DNA from: Psychrobacter sp. JCM 18900
GTDB lineage: Bacteria; Pseudomonadota; Gammaproteobacteria; Pseudomonadales; Moraxellaceae
Direction: 5' to 3'
NCBI RefSeq assembly: GCF_904846625.1
Contig: NZ_CAJHBL010000001.1
Location: 620,001 to 684,000 of the forward strand
DNA length: 64,000 bases
Below the pieces are notes generated by a model. That model saw nothing but the letters and a program-made list of their open reading frames with translations, had not been told where the DNA came from and made no database searches. Made by a program: the position numbers and the translations under genes. Shown here in pieces: positions 18,495-30,688 of this stretch (positions are counted from its first letter, which is position 1; each line of letters opens with the position of its first letter).

Positions 18495-19784
18495 CTAGCC
18501 ACGAGAGAAGTTATCTTTATTTGATAACCAATCTTGTGCGACCGTCTTTTGCTCACCTGTCTGCATGTCTTTAATACTAATCGTATTATCATCCAGCTCT
18601 TGCTGAGCGATGATGACTGTCAATGCCGCGCCTGACTTGTCTGCCTTCTTCATTTGCGCTTTTAGACTCGTGGCACTGGCCATCTTTACTCGTACATCTG
18701 GACGACTGCGACGCAAGTTCTGTGCATAGCTTATACCAGCACTATATACCTCAGGATGGGCCACCACGAATACATCACAAGCAGGTACGTCAGCAATCGG
18801 CGCAACCGCTTCTATGAGTAGCAATAAACGCTCAAGCCCCATTGCAAAACCAACACCAGGCTCAGATTTGACTGGTTTACTGCCATCTGTACCGATTGAT
18901 TTTAATTGCCCTACTAGCCCATCATAACGACCACCAGCACAAACGGTAGCTTGGCTTCCAAGCTTATCTGTTACCCATTCAAATACTGTTTTATTATAAT
19001 AATCAAGGCCACGTACTAAGTGCGGATTGATTTCAAAATCGATATTAAGCGCAGTCAGATAGGCTTTGACCTGCTCAAAATGCGCCACACTCTCTTCACC
19101 CAAGAAGTCAGCAAGCTTTGGCGCATCTGCCAATACTGCTTGCGTGCTCGCTTCTTTACTATCCAAGATACGTAAAGGGTTAGTCGTTAGACGGCGCTTA
19201 CTATCTTCGTCTAGCTGGTCTTTTTTATCAGTTAAATAGGCAACCAATGCTTCGCGATAAGCATAACGCTCATCCAACTCACCCAAACTGTTTAGTTGCA
19301 AACGCATCTCATTGTTGAGACCTAGCTCTTGCCACATCAAATGAGTCATTGCAATCAGCTCAGCATCAGCATCCGGTAGTGCACTACCGAAGCTCTCGAC
19401 ACCTAACTGATGAAACTGACGATAGCGGCCTTTTTGCGGGCGCTCGTAGCGGAACATTGGACCGATGTACCAAAGCTTGGGCGTGTCACCGCGTAGCAAG
19501 TTATGCTCGATAACTGCACGTACTGTTCCAGCTGTGCCTTCAGGACGTAACGCTAACGGCGTTGGCGGCTCAGATTTATCAGTAAAGCTGTACATCTCTT
19601 TTTCGACGATGTCCGTAGCGCCGCCAATAGCACGGGCAAATAAATCCGTTTGTTCAACGATAGGCAAGCGAATATGCTCGTAACCGTACCTACCAAGTAC
19701 ATCAGCCAATATCGCTTCTAAATGCAGCCACTTTGCTGATTGGTCAGGCAAAATATCATTAAAACCTTTGATAGCTTTGATCAT
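18495..19784 (-). CDS. hisS: Histidine-tRNA ligase HisS
   Basis: HisS charges tRNA-His with histidine. The 429-residue class II synthetase shows [13 protein letters not shown] at the N-terminus and motif 2 in [22 protein letters not shown]. The histidine-binding signatures are [14 protein letters not shown] and AGGRYDGLV, and motif 3 is [12 protein letters not shown]. The C-terminal anticodon-binding domain is complete. It is preceded by ispG and followed by yfgM, as in related gammaproteobacteria. Confidence 0.97.
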   Translation of the reverse strand: MIKAIKGFNDILPDQSAKWLHLEAILADVLGRYGYEHIRLPIVEQTDLFARAIGGATDIVEKEMYSFTDKSEPPTPLALRPEGTAGTVRAVIEHNLLRGDTPKLWYIGPMFRYERPQKGRYRQFHQLGVESFGSALPDADAELIAMTHLMWQELGLNNEMRLQLNSLGELDERYAYREALVAYLTDKKDQLDEDSKRRLTTNPLRILDSKEASTQAVLADAPKLADFLGEESVAHFEQVKAYLTALNIDFEINPHLVRGLDYYNKTVFEWVTDKLGSQATVCAGGRYDGLVGQLKSIGTDGSKPVKSEPGVGFAMGLERLLLLIEAVAPIADVPACDVFVVAHPEVYSAGISYAQNLRRSRPDVRVKMASATSLKAQMKKADKSGAALTVIIAQQELDDNTISIKDMQTGEQKTVAQDWLSNKDNFSRG

Positions 19785-19907
19785 GGTACGGTCGTATCCT
19801 TAAATGTTTAACAGGTATTCTATTATTGTTTTCTATATATTCAAATAAGCGCTATATCTAATTGATACTGTGACGGTATAGCCTAACGTATCAATCTATT
19901 CTATGGC

Positions 19908-21023
19908 TTATTTTACGCGAATGATTTCATTTTCACGTTTTTTCGCCAAATCTTCTGCATGGGCGCGAACCATACCTTCTATTTCATCAACCAGATTGCC
20001 TGTATCGATAAGGTGGCTTTTTTCACCCATACGATAGACCAGTGATCTAGGGGCAGCACCAACGATACCGATATCGGCCTCTTTTGCTTCTCCTGGACCA
20101 TTCACCTTGCAGCCGATCACAGATAGGTTCATCGGTTCACGAATATCTTCTAAGCGAGATTCTAACGCTGTCATTACTTTAATCACATCAAACTCTTGAC
20201 GCGAGCAGCTTGGACAGGCGATAAAGTTTACACCGTTCGAGCGAATATTAAGCGATTTTAAGATATCAAAACCAATCTTAATCTCTTCTTCAGGCTCAGC
20301 GGCTAATGAGATACGAATAGTATCGCCAATACCATCTAGTAATAATCCACCTAGCGCGATAGCAGATTTGACAGCGCCCGTACGGTAGACACCCGCTTCC
20401 GTCACGCCCAAATGTAACGGGTTATCAATTTGCGCTGATATTAAGCGATAAGCATCCAATGTCAAAAACACGTTGCTGGCTTTGACAGATACTTTGTACT
20501 GGTCAAAATTAAGACGCTCTAAAATATCAATATGGCGCATTGCCGACTCTAGCATCGCTTCGCCAGTTGGCTCAGTATACTTGCGCTGTATGTCTTTTTC
20601 TAAAGAGCCAGCGTTCACGCCAATACGAATCGGAATATTATGGTACTTGGCACAAGCGACCACTTCACGTACCTTAGCATCACTACCAATGTTACCCGGA
20701 TTAATACGTAAACAATCAGCGCCCGCTTCAGCAACTGCCAAAGCAATTTTATGATCAAAATGCACGTCAGCGATCAAAGGCACGCTTACCAGTTTGCGAA
20801 TTTCACCAAAGGCTTTAACGGTATCCATCGTTGGCGTAGATACACGCATTAAATCTGCACCTGCTTCGACACAACGCTCGATTTGAGCGACCGTCGCTGC
20901 TACATCACAGGTATCAGTATTGGTCATGCTCTGTACGCTAATTGGTGCATCACCACCAACCGCGACATCACCGACATAGATTTTTTTGGTCAGACGACGA
21001 TTAATAGGCGATGGCATTGACAT
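19908..21023 (-). CDS. ispG: 4-hydroxy-3-methylbut-2-en-1-yl diphosphate synthase IspG
   Basis: IspG (GcpE) is the iron-sulfur enzyme of the MEP isoprenoid pathway that makes HMBPP. The 371-residue protein has [20 protein letters not shown] at the start, [27 protein letters not shown], the cluster motif [13 protein letters not shown] and the third cysteine in [18 protein letters not shown]. All three expected cluster cysteines are present. It follows rodZ and precedes hisS in the conserved block. Confidence 0.97.
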   Translation of the reverse strand: MSMPSPINRRLTKKIYVGDVAVGGDAPISVQSMTNTDTCDVAATVAQIERCVEAGADLMRVSTPTMDTVKAFGEIRKLVSVPLIADVHFDHKIALAVAEAGADCLRINPGNIGSDAKVREVVACAKYHNIPIRIGVNAGSLEKDIQRKYTEPTGEAMLESAMRHIDILERLNFDQYKVSVKASNVFLTLDAYRLISAQIDNPLHLGVTEAGVYRTGAVKSAIALGGLLLDGIGDTIRISLAAEPEEEIKIGFDILKSLNIRSNGVNFIACPSCSRQEFDVIKVMTALESRLEDIREPMNLSVIGCKVNGPGEAKEADIGIVGAAPRSLVYRMGEKSHLIDTGNLVDEIEGMVRAHAEDLAKKRENEIIRVK

Positions 21024-21181
21024 ACATAAATCCTTGAATCAAAAATAGAAAAGCCCTAGGCCTTTGTACATATAATATAAACCAGCTAAATCAACATACA
21101 TATATGCGCTTTATTCAAATACATGGATGCTTCATCCAAACACATGAGTGCTTTATTCAAATTTGGCGCTTATGCAATTAA

Positions 21182-22000
21182 CTATGGTGCCAATTCAAAA
21201 GTAGCTTGCTTATCTGTTGCATACGTATCTAACGCAACTGGTTGTTGATTGAGCATCAAGCTAACATTATCGATATTATCAATTTGCACATTAAACGGTG
21301 GCATACCTGACAAGTCATAGTTACCCGCAGACTGAGAACCATTTATCAAACTGTTTCCAGAGAAGTCCGTGATACTAACCACAGCATCGCTTGTCAATAC
21401 AAGGTTTAGGCTAGCAGTCGTTGCAGCATCACCTAGATTCAATGCAGAGCCAGAAGCACCAACGCCACTTGCATCACTATTGATGGCGGCACCTTGGGCT
21501 TGCTCTATCGCTGACATGTCTTCAACAGCTGATACAGGCTCTTGGGTGTTTTCTTTGCTAGCGTTACTCACCATGCGGAATAGGAACACCGCCAAGATAA
21601 TCAATCCGATAACGCCTATGATCAATAGAGGGTTAAAGCGAATGCGGTTGTGAGTATCACGCTGCAAAGTCCCCATTGGGCGCAGCGGCGTATCGATATT
21701 GCTGGCTGATTTAGCCTTTAATTCATTAGGATAAGCGGCATCGAAGCTACTAGCGATTTTTGCTGAATCTAAGCCCAAATATTTGGCATAATTAATCGCA
21801 AAACCACGAGCAAACGCAGCCTGTGGTAGCTCAGCGAAGTTTTCGCTCTCTAATGCTTCTAGATGACGCTTTAGAATAAACAGCTCAGCCGCCGCTGCTT
21901 CTAAAGTTACTTGCTTATTTTTGCGGGCTTGCTGCAACACGGCACCAAATGATCCCTGAGCGTTAGATTGAGTGTTAGATGATGGGGTGATCATTTCCAT
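21182..22000 (-). CDS. rodZ: Cytoskeletal/rod-shape protein RodZ-like (HTH plus membrane anchor)
   Basis: RodZ links MreB filaments to the cell-wall machinery. The 272-residue protein has an N-terminal helix-turn-helix of Cro type (FGAVLQQARKNKQVTLEAAA, LPQAAFARGFAINYAKYLG). A membrane segment follows (PLLIIGVIGLIILAVFLF, about 123-140), then a periplasmic beta domain of DUF4115 type (ITDFSGNSLINGSQSAGNYD). The start overlaps the end of pilW by 10 bp, so the two are translationally coupled. In some genomes this gene is simply annotated as a DUF4115 HTH protein. Confidence 0.9.
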   Translation of the reverse strand: MEMITPSSNTQSNAQGSFGAVLQQARKNKQVTLEAAAAELFILKRHLEALESENFAELPQAAFARGFAINYAKYLGLDSAKIASSFDAAYPNELKAKSASNIDTPLRPMGTLQRDTHNRIRFNPLLIIGVIGLIILAVFLFRMVSNASKENTQEPVSAVEDMSAIEQAQGAAINSDASGVGASGSALNLGDAATTASLNLVLTSDAVVSITDFSGNSLINGSQSAGNYDLSGMPPFNVQIDNIDNVSLMLNQQPVALDTYATDKQATFELAP

Positions 22001-22938
22001 GGTGCCTCTGGATTGTTAAGCCAAGTCTTAAGTTGTTTTGCTTCATCACTTAGCGGATAAGCGGATAAAAGCTGCTGTGCCAATTGTTGGCGCGTTGTTA
22101 TATTATTTTGTGCTGCTGCAAGCTTGATACCTTGTAAGAGCAAGCGCGGGCTAATACCCTGCCCCTGCACCAATATCAGCGTCTCATCATACAGTCTCTG
22201 TGCCTGCGGTACACGCTGTTGGTCGAGCAATAAATCTACCAATTCGATATGAGCAATGATGCTATTACGATTGCCATCGAGTGCCCGTAAAAATGCTTTT
22301 GAAGCGGCACTATTATCACCTAACTGTAGATAAGTACGACCTAGGTTTTCAAGCGCGCCAATACGGCCTTCATAGCCTAGCGTCGCCCCTGCAATCTCAA
22401 ACTGTTCTGCTGCTTCACGGTAGCGCTTTGTCTGTGACAGATACACGCCATAATTATTGTGTGCTTGTACAAAGTCTTTATCTAGCGCGATTGCTTTTTT
22501 GAAGTATTCATCAGCTTTGGCTAGATTGATACGGCTGCCTTCTTGCTGCAACAAAACGCCCATCATATCATAGGCTGGCGCATAACGGCTATCGGCAGCA
22601 AAGGCTTTTTCGAGCTGCTGCTGCGCGGTATCTAGCTCATTTTTTCGGATGTATTGCGCGGCAAGTGAGGTACGCACACGGGCGATTTCCTGCTGATCTA
22701 AATTTCGATCGTTGCTAGCACGCGTAGATGTTTGATAAGGAGAGTTACCTAGCAAATCATTAGTCGGTGTGGTCTGACAGCCACTTAATACAAGGATGCC
22801 CAATACTGCCGACAGCACTGCACGCTTTGGCAAAGTGGTTTGGGCAGCACTGATACTCGACTGCTGATAAAACTTAGAAAATGATTTTTGATATTTGAAC
22901 TGACAAGAATTTTTAGAAGTCATCATAGCCGCCATCAT
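21991..22938 (-). CDS. pilW: Type IV pilus biogenesis/stability lipoprotein PilW (PilF)
   Basis: PilW/PilF is the outer-membrane TPR lipoprotein that helps assemble and localise the PilQ secretin. A lipobox LVLSGC follows a hydrophobic leader. TPR repeats include LAAQYIRKNELDTAQQQLEK, FVQAHNNYGVYLSQTKRYRE and LGRTYLQLGDNSAASKAFLR. The leader before the lipobox is long (about 50 residues) and contains several Met codons. I chose the ATG at 22938; extension to 22953 would need TTG, and later ATGs are possible. Position between rlmN and rodZ matches the conserved order. Confidence 0.88.
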   Translation of the reverse strand: MMAAMMTSKNSCQFKYQKSFSKFYQQSSISAAQTTLPKRAVLSAVLGILVLSGCQTTPTNDLLGNSPYQTSTRASNDRNLDQQEIARVRTSLAAQYIRKNELDTAQQQLEKAFAADSRYAPAYDMMGVLLQQEGSRINLAKADEYFKKAIALDKDFVQAHNNYGVYLSQTKRYREAAEQFEIAGATLGYEGRIGALENLGRTYLQLGDNSAASKAFLRALDGNRNSIIAHIELVDLLLDQQRVPQAQRLYDETLILVQGQGISPRLLLQGIKLAAAQNNITTRQQLAQQLLSAYPLSDEAKQLKTWLNNPEAPWK

Positions 22939-23136
22939 AAAACTGGGATTCAATGCGTTCGATCTTCGAGGCCTCAGTTTAATAGATTTAACCCCTATAA
23001 GTACAATTTAGTTGTTATTAATTGCCACGTTCTGCAATCTTGACAGTCATTGCTACATTTTCTTACCATTGCGACAGACAAAAGACAGCTAAAACGCTAT
23101 ACCAGTCAGATATAACGCTTATCTTCTCAAAGACTA

Positions 23137-24366
23137 CTAAACGCTTTCACGATCTTTAATGCTCTGCTGCCACGCGGCTGAACGTCTGGTACGATCGGCA
23201 ACTTGTCCAACCAACTGACCACAAGCAGCATCGATATCATCACCACGTGTTTGACGAATCGTACAAACAAAACCCGCTTCGCTCAATATATTACTAAACG
23301 CATGAATACGGTTGTTGCTTGATTTATCATACGGTGCATGTGGGAATGGGTTGAACGGAATAAGGTTAATCTTACTTGGTAACCCTTCTAATAGCGCAAC
23401 CAACTGATGGGCATGCTCATTGCTATCATTGACCCCATCAAGCATCACATATTCAATCGTAACGTGCTTCTTATGACGTGGATTGACATCATAGACATAG
23501 TTTTTTGCCGCTGCAATCAGCTCTTCTAACGGATATTTTTTGTTGATTGGCACCAATTCGTTACGCAGCTCATCATTTGGCGCATGCAGTGAAATGGCCA
23601 ATGCCACATCGATATCTTGTGCTAGCTGATACATTTTCGGGACGACACCAGAAGTCGATAACGTGACGCGACGCTTTGACAGTCCATAAGCATGATCGCT
23701 TAGCATCAGCTCCATTGAACCTACTACAGGCTTATAGTTCAATAGCGGCTCACCCATGCCCATCATCACCACGTTGGTGACGTTATTTTCCCATAGGCTA
23801 TGATCAACGTTTTCTAAACTTTCATTTTCATCTGTCATATATGACGCATTAGCGACCCATAACTGACCGATAATTTCAGCCGCACTCAAGTCACGCTCAA
23901 ACCCTTGCTTGCCTGTACTACAGAAACTACAGTCTAGTGCACAGCCTACTTGAGAAGACACACATAATGTCTTACGGCCATTCAACTTGCTATCATCTGC
24001 AGGGATAAGCACCGTCTCAACCAACGAGCCGCCGGTGACTTCAAATACCCACTTACGCGTACCATCATCGCTGTATTGACGATGAATCACTTTGGGCGGT
24101 ATCACACAGGCATTAAGCGATAACTTGTCTCGTAACGACTTACTCAGATTAGTCATTTGCTCAAAATCTGTCACGCCATGCTGATAAATCCACTTAATCA
24201 CCTGAGTTGAGCGGAACGGCTTTTCGCCAATACTCTTGAAGTAATCAGCCAGTTGCGCTTGCGTCATACCCAATAGATTGGTTTTGGCATGGGCCTCATC
24301 TACTAGCTTAATGCTATCAGTAATCTTAGCAGGTACGTGCTGAGTAGGTGCTTGAACAGTTGACAT
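23137..24366 (-). CDS. rlmN: Dual-specificity 23S rRNA/tRNA adenine-C2 methyltransferase RlmN
   Basis: RlmN is a radical SAM enzyme that methylates C2 of A2503 in 23S rRNA and A37 of some tRNAs. The 409-residue protein has the cluster motif [20 protein letters not shown]. It also shows [50 protein letters not shown] and the C-terminal catalytic Cys region [20 protein letters not shown]. The N-terminus is about 25 residues longer than in E. coli. It lies between ndk and pilW. Confidence 0.96.
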   Translation of the reverse strand: MSTVQAPTQHVPAKITDSIKLVDEAHAKTNLLGMTQAQLADYFKSIGEKPFRSTQVIKWIYQHGVTDFEQMTNLSKSLRDKLSLNACVIPPKVIHRQYSDDGTRKWVFEVTGGSLVETVLIPADDSKLNGRKTLCVSSQVGCALDCSFCSTGKQGFERDLSAAEIIGQLWVANASYMTDENESLENVDHSLWENNVTNVVMMGMGEPLLNYKPVVGSMELMLSDHAYGLSKRRVTLSTSGVVPKMYQLAQDIDVALAISLHAPNDELRNELVPINKKYPLEELIAAAKNYVYDVNPRHKKHVTIEYVMLDGVNDSNEHAHQLVALLEGLPSKINLIPFNPFPHAPYDKSSNNRIHAFSNILSEAGFVCTIRQTRGDDIDAACGQLVGQVADRTRRSAAWQQSIKDRESV

Positions 24367-24879
24367 AATAGGTAACCTTTTTGCAGAAGCTTAGATAAGC
24401 GGTGCAATTATTTATATGGGCTTTGCCATACATACATGGGTGCATGAGCAATCCGCTATGAGCGCAGTTTTTCGAATTAATGAAAACATACTGATAAGGG
24501 ATTGATAACGCTAAGTAAAATTAATAATGAGGCAAGTCAATAAGAATTTCAATGAATAATATAATCACAGAACTCTAAAGCGGATACAAGGCAGCCGACT
24601 GCAGACTGTACAAGTAGTACATCTGATGAGGGTAACGCCCTAGCAGTTTAGTAATTATTGGACTATAGGATTATTATAATAGCTAAAACGGCCTATACCC
24701 ATAAGATATAAGCCGTCTCGCAAACCAATTATAAACAATCAATGTTGTAAATAATTCGTCTATAGTCAATCAAGTATAAAACTCATACAGGTAAGATCAG
24801 TTTAAATCGTAGCTGTCTTATTATAGCAGTTACCTCAAACAAATCGAACGCCGTAAAAGCCTATAGCTTATTTACTATA
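24367..24879. repeat. Structured intergenic region, possible dispersed repeat
   Basis: These 513 bp between rlmN and ndk contain no gene. A compact segment at about 24575-24665 is GC-richer than its surroundings and has adjacent small hairpins: TGTAC/GTACA at 24607-24621 and AGGG/CCCT at 24629-24641. It lies in very AT-rich flanks. The look is of a palindromic intergenic repeat unit, but no second copy was found in this window, so repeat status is unproven. Confidence 0.35.
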
Positions 24880-25311
24880 TTAGCGTGTACGTGCACAAAC
24901 TTCATCATCGCTGAAGAAGTAGCTGATTTCACGTGCTGCTGATTCAGCTGAATCTGAACCATGTACTGCGTTTTCGTCGATGCTGCTAGCAAAATCAGCA
25001 CGGATAGTGCCTTCAGCAGCTTCTTTTGGGTTAGTTGCACCCATGATTTCACGATGCTTAGCGATAGCGTTTTCGCCTTCTAATACTGATACCAATACTG
25101 GACCTGACATCATGAAAGATTTTAGGTCGTTGTAAAATGGACGCTCAGCGTGCTCAGCATAAAAACCGCCTGCTTTTTCATCATCAAGTTGTAGCATTTT
25201 AGCTGCAACGATTTTTAGACCAGCTTGTTCGAAACGGCTATAGATAGCGCCGATGTGGTTGCCAGCAACTGCGTCAGGTTTGATGATAGATAAAGTACGT
25301 TCGTTAGCCAT
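24880..25311 (-). CDS. ndk: Nucleoside-diphosphate kinase Ndk
   Basis: Ndk equilibrates nucleoside di- and triphosphate pools through a phosphohistidine intermediate. The 143-residue protein is full length. It begins [21 protein letters not shown] and has [34 protein letters not shown] and the catalytic histidine in [16 protein letters not shown]. It opens the conserved block that continues with rlmN and pilW. A near-palindrome lies about 100 bp upstream (25412-25434). Confidence 0.97.
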   Translation of the reverse strand: MANERTLSIIKPDAVAGNHIGAIYSRFEQAGLKIVAAKMLQLDDEKAGGFYAEHAERPFYNDLKSFMMSGPVLVSVLEGENAIAKHREIMGATNPKEAAEGTIRADFASSIDENAVHGSDSAESAAREISYFFSDDEVCARTR

Positions 25312-25411
25312 GAGAAGCTCCTAATAAATGATAAATTCAATAAAATATGAAAAATTAATGCGTTGTTTTAGCTTTAGCCACAATGTTGACTTGGACTGTT
25401 TTACACAACTC

Positions 25412-25434
25412 ATGGTATATCAGTGTATAACCAT
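25412..25434. promoter_or_regulatory. Near-palindrome upstream of ndk
   Basis: ATGGTATA and TATAACCAT flank a 6 bp centre (TCAGTG). The arms match apart from one extra base. It is about 100 bp upstream of the ndk start and could be an operator or part of the promoter. The regulator is unknown and the element may be chance in AT-rich sequence. Confidence 0.25.
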
Positions 25435-25570
25435 AAGCGCCAACATCGGATTGCTGCCTATTATAATGATTAAGGCCATAAATGATAGGGTTAATTTATG
25501 ACCATACCTTGCATAAAAGTAAATTTATTGTGCATTAGTCGTTGATAATGCTATAAGTTCTAACAAAAGC

Positions 25571-25608
25571 AAAAACCCCGACGCTCAGCATCGGGGTTTT
25601 TTTATTGA
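25571..25608 (-). terminator. Rho-independent terminator after purA
   Basis: CCCCGA and TCGGGG pair, with GCT/AGC continuing the stem toward a tiny loop, flanked by five A and seven T. It lies about 40 bp downstream of the purA stop codon on the minus strand. It can also act on the plus strand. Confidence 0.9.
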
Positions 25609-25643
25609 TACTAAAAACTATTTAATCAAGTTTGTAGTAGAAA

Positions 25644-26942
<1,299 letters not shown>

Positions 26943-27131
26943 TTACCTTTATGTATTGAGGTGTGTGCAATAAAAGCTGAAAATTAAAATGATTTTCTTA
27001 GCTATATCTTTTTATCTCAGTGCTTCACGGAACAGAAACACTGAGATATCTAACAAATAATTTTACGTTCTCATAATGTGTACTGAATACTTTTGGCTGA
27101 GTGCGCCATTCAATCGCCTACTATCAGACAA

Positions 27132-28430
27132 TTAAACTGTCTGTAGCTGCCATTGACTGTCATCAGCCATGCTCAAACGATGCGTCACATCATCTGGACT
27201 GTCCTGTGCATCTAACGGCATAGTGACGCGATAGCCTTGCTGACGTAGACTCTCTACTTGTTGCAGTAGCGTCTGCATTTCATCTGTATTTGCATTAGAC
27301 AAAGCAGCAAAATCAACCAAGACAACGGTTGGCGCATCTAATTGTATATGAGCAAGTAGTCGGCTGACATCCATACTAAAGCCTGTGGCCGCACGTAACG
27401 CTTGTGTCTGGCTTTGCATACCATCAAAACGACCACCACGTACGAGTGGCTGAGTTTCGCTATTGATATAACCATTGAAGACGATGCCAGTATGATAGTG
27501 ATAACCTGATAGCTCAGTCACATCGATACTGACTGGGCACTGCCACTGGTCTTGTAGATAGTTTTTCAAACGCTGTAGCTCATCGATCGCCGTCGAGATT
27601 TGGCTGTCTTGCTGCGCCGCACCTGATAATTTGGCTAATAGGTTTGCGATATCGTGACCAAAGCGTGCCAGCACATAAAAATCATCACCCATTGGCAAAG
27701 CACGGCAAACACGCTTGAGCTCTGGTAGGTTTTTATTGGCATATAAGTACATCAATTGCTCAGTATCACTGTCTGACAATTCAGCCAACTCAGCCAAACG
27801 TTTGAATATCGCTACATGACCCAAATCGATATGGAGCGCTGCACTCATATTGAGTTTATTTACCATCGTAAATAGCACATCTATCAGCTCAATATCTGCC
27901 GCTAGTGACGCACAGCCAAATATCTCAGCACCCAACTGTAGCGGCGTACGAGAGCCAAACAGACCTGATGGCAAGGTATGAATCACATCGCCCACATAGC
28001 AATAACGCGCAATACCTGTACCGCCATGATGCGCATCTATACGCAAAATCTGCGGGGTGATGTCAGCGCGCACGCCCATTAGGCGACCAGTCAACTGATC
28101 GATAATCTTAAAGGTTTGGCGTTTCAGATCTTCTGACGCATCACTTAGCAAGGACTCAGTAAACTCGATCATCGGCGGACAAACCAGCTGATAACCATGA
28201 GTAATAAGCTGCTCGATTAACTGATGTCTAAGCACTTCTTGCTTATGCGCATCTTCAAACAGGACATCAACCACCCCATCAGGCAATAGCCAACTATTGG
28301 CAACATCACTGCCAAAGTTACTCAAATATGGCATGCGATTGGGTGCAGCACTGTTTTCGACAGGCTGAGACACTGTTTCATTGGTAGAATTTGGCTGGGC
28401 AGGTTTTGCAGAATCAGAACTAACAGACAC
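27132..28430 (-). CDS. hisZ: ATP phosphoribosyltransferase regulatory subunit HisZ
   Basis: HisZ is a HisRS paralogue without ligase activity that forms the allosteric complex with short-form HisG in histidine synthesis. The 432-residue protein has LLPDGVVDVLFEDAHKQEVL, MGVRADITPQILRIDAHH, LGAEIFGCASLAADIELI and YYHTG-like GYHYHTGIVFNGYI, with RGGRFDGM, in HisRS-like order. It lacks an anticodon-binding domain. Translation starts at GTG (28430), with AGGA 8 bp upstream. The first 35 residues are low-complexity Ser/Asn/Pro. hisG is not in the window. Confidence 0.93.
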   Translation of the reverse strand: MSVSSDSAKPAQPNSTNETVSQPVENSAAPNRMPYLSNFGSDVANSWLLPDGVVDVLFEDAHKQEVLRHQLIEQLITHGYQLVCPPMIEFTESLLSDASEDLKRQTFKIIDQLTGRLMGVRADITPQILRIDAHHGGTGIARYCYVGDVIHTLPSGLFGSRTPLQLGAEIFGCASLAADIELIDVLFTMVNKLNMSAALHIDLGHVAIFKRLAELAELSDSDTEQLMYLYANKNLPELKRVCRALPMGDDFYVLARFGHDIANLLAKLSGAAQQDSQISTAIDELQRLKNYLQDQWQCPVSIDVTELSGYHYHTGIVFNGYINSETQPLVRGGRFDGMQSQTQALRAATGFSMDVSRLLAHIQLDAPTVVLVDFAALSNANTDEMQTLLQQVESLRQQGYRVTMPLDAQDSPDDVTHRLSMADDSQWQLQTV

Positions 28431-28918
28431 AATAAATCCTTGTTTGGCGTATCGCTTACCAAAAACGCGGTACTGATGCGGTACTTAAAGGGTGATTTGC
28501 CGGGTATTGACGCTGTGTGTGTTTATTTTTAACGCGCAACATCATTGACCCAATTATTTATAAACAAACCAGGTAACCGCAAAAGGGTGAATAATAAGTA
28601 TAATTTAGAATGATAAGACGAGTATCTTTATGCGCTAAAAAATTGCGACAAATAATCAAGGCACTTTATGCTTTAGTTTAGCATAGCACTCAAGGTTCGC
28701 CTAGTGACAATTAGCTACAATCACTATCTAATTACAGTTCAATTGCCGCTTATTAGCTTAGCAGGTGTGACAGTCATCATTGATATATTTGGCTCAATAT
28801 TGGGCGAATAGCCGAGAGGTTTATTTTTTGTTAACCATAAGATAATGAGCGTGATTACGGCAGCGTCATCAACACAGACTCATGATACACTAACACATAT
28901 TTTTATCTCGGAAGCCTT
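28431..28918. other. Divergent intergenic region, no gene recognised
   Basis: These 488 bp separate hisZ (minus) from the DUF2237 gene (plus). A small perfect palindrome, TATGCT / AGCATA with a 7 bp spacer, is at 28667-28685. GGAAG six bases before the ATG at 28919 is a good ribosome site. Nothing else could be assigned. Confidence 0.45.
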
Positions 28919-29308
28919 ATGTCATCTGATTACCACCCAAACCCTGCCATCAACCAAACCAATGTCTTAGGCACCGCACTTGCCAGCTGTTGTTTCGATC
29001 CAATTACTGGCTATTATCGCAATGGTTTTTGTCATACTGGCAACCATGATGTCGGTCAACATACCGTCTGCGCCAAGATGACCAGCGAGTTTTTAAACTT
29101 CTCTGCCAGTCGCGGTAACGACCTGATTACCCCACTAACTGAATACAACTTTCCTGGTCTCAAACCTGGCGACTACTGGTGCATCTGCGCGCTACGTTGG
29201 GTTGAAGCATTGGACTTTGATATCGCACCGCAAATCAAACTAGAAGCATGTCACGAGAGCCTGCTGACATTGGTAGATATCGATACGCTAAAAAGCTATG
29301 CCCTATAG
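28919..29308 (+). CDS. DUF2237 family protein
   Basis: This small conserved protein has no established function. The 129 residues contain the family's core: LGTALASCCFDPITGYYRNG, CHTGNHDVGQHTVCAKMTSEFL, RGNDLITP, FPGLKPGDYWCICALRW and the acidic/hydrophobic end. Five cysteines and several histidines in the core may bind a metal, but this is not shown. It is predicted cytoplasmic. It lies 85 bp upstream of the CorA-type gene and may be co-transcribed with it. Confidence 0.88.
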   Translation: MSSDYHPNPAINQTNVLGTALASCCFDPITGYYRNGFCHTGNHDVGQHTVCAKMTSEFLNFSASRGNDLITPLTEYNFPGLKPGDYWCICALRWVEALDFDIAPQIKLEACHESLLTLVDIDTLKSYAL

Positions 29309-29393
29309 ATAGTATTGGCACACGATAAAACCGTAGCAGCGTTCACAGCATATTTGGATTATTGAAGTTTTTTATTATATGACAGGAAAGTAT

Positions 29394-30608
29394 ATGGAAA
29401 ATGATAATAATCAATTGATTAAAAAAACGGCTCATATTGCCCCTGATTCCAATATGAATCATATCTATGCCAATATGAATGACAAGCATCTCTATTTGGA
29501 CGATGATGATAGTTATATCTATGGTGATGTGGACGCCACTACTGAAGACACTATCGAGACCATGACAGTCTACGATCCTGACTCTGAACGCTATGAAGAT
29601 ATTGACTCATCAAGTGCGGGCGAAGTGGTCAATTGCTACGCTTATTCACGTAAAACAGGTGAGAATCTTAATAGAGTGGCGCTCAATGATGTGAGTCGTA
29701 CGCTAGGGAACAACGGTCAATTTATTTGGCTTGGGCTATATGATCCAAGTTTAGAAACCATGGTCAAAGTAAAAGAAGCCTTTGACCTGCACGAGCTAGC
29801 GATTGAAGATGCCTTTGCTGATCATCAACGTGCTAAGGTCGAAAACTACGATAATGACATGGTCTTTGTGGTGCTACGTACGGCCAAGCTTGAAGACAAT
29901 GTCATCCGTTATGGTACTACTGCGATATTTATGGGTAAAAACTACCTCATTACAATTCGCAATGGTCCGTCAAACTCCTATGCGCCAGTACGTGAGCACT
30001 GTCATCGTCGCCCCGAGAAACTGCGTATGGGCCCTATCTTTGTATTGCACGCTATCCTCGATTTTATCGTTGATAACTATATGCCAATTACCGATCGATT
30101 GGGCCGTTACTTGCGTGAGCAGGAACGCTATGTATTTACCTCTGAGTTTGATAAGGGCACCCTAAAAAACCTCTATGAGCTAAAGTCGCAACTGGTACAT
30201 ATGCGCGCCATTATCTTACCTGTGCAAGACATCTGTAGCTTTTTTATCAATCATAAAAAAAGTGAGATTGTCTCTGGGTTTTCTCAAGCCGCTAAGCCTT
30301 ACTTTCGCGATGTTAACGATCACCTGTTGCACTCACTAGATGCTATTAATGGTCTTAATGAAATGCTGAGTGTGGTGATGAACACCTATATGGCGATGGT
30401 CAATATGGGTCAGAATGAAGTGGTGCGTAAGCTCGCGGCATGGGCAGGTATTTTGGCAGTGCCGACAGCCATCGCTGGCATCTATGGCATGAACTTTGAC
30501 TTTATGCCTGAGCTACATTGGAAATACTCTTACCTTGTCATCATGGCCATTATTATTGCCTTATGTAGCTATCTGTACTACAACTTTAAAAGATTGAAAT
30601 GGTTGTAA
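29394..30608 (+). CDS. CorA family divalent cation transporter with acidic N-terminal extension
   Basis: This is a pentameric-channel-type magnesium/cobalt transporter of the CorA superfamily. The C-terminus has two membrane segments with the signature GIYGMNFDFMPE between them (GMN selectivity motif). The cytoplasmic domain has FIWLGLYDPSLETM, LHELAIEDAFADHQRAKVENY and YRFxx-like sequence typical of CorA. The first 80 residues are rich in Asp, Asn and Tyr (for example YLDDDDSYIYGDVD) and are not part of the usual fold. The ATG at 29394 has AGGA six bases upstream and is preferred over the one at 29379. Confidence 0.9.
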   Translation: MENDNNQLIKKTAHIAPDSNMNHIYANMNDKHLYLDDDDSYIYGDVDATTEDTIETMTVYDPDSERYEDIDSSSAGEVVNCYAYSRKTGENLNRVALNDVSRTLGNNGQFIWLGLYDPSLETMVKVKEAFDLHELAIEDAFADHQRAKVENYDNDMVFVVLRTAKLEDNVIRYGTTAIFMGKNYLITIRNGPSNSYAPVREHCHRRPEKLRMGPIFVLHAILDFIVDNYMPITDRLGRYLREQERYVFTSEFDKGTLKNLYELKSQLVHMRAIILPVQDICSFFINHKKSEIVSGFSQAAKPYFRDVNDHLLHSLDAINGLNEMLSVVMNTYMAMVNMGQNEVVRKLAAWAGILAVPTAIAGIYGMNFDFMPELHWKYSYLVIMAIIIALCSYLYYNFKRLKWL

Positions 30609-30623
30609 TGCCAAATGCTAGGC

Positions 30624-30659
30624 ACAAAAAAAGAGCAACCACTGGTCGCTCTTTTTTTA
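30624..30659. terminator. Bidirectional terminator between the CorA-type gene and the PsiE-like gene
   Basis: AGAGC-AACC pairs with GGT-GCTCT around ACT, with one mismatch, flanked by seven A and seven T. It serves two convergent genes. Confidence 0.88.
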
Positions 30660-30688
30660 TGTTGCTATCTTTTTATATTGCTATCTAA

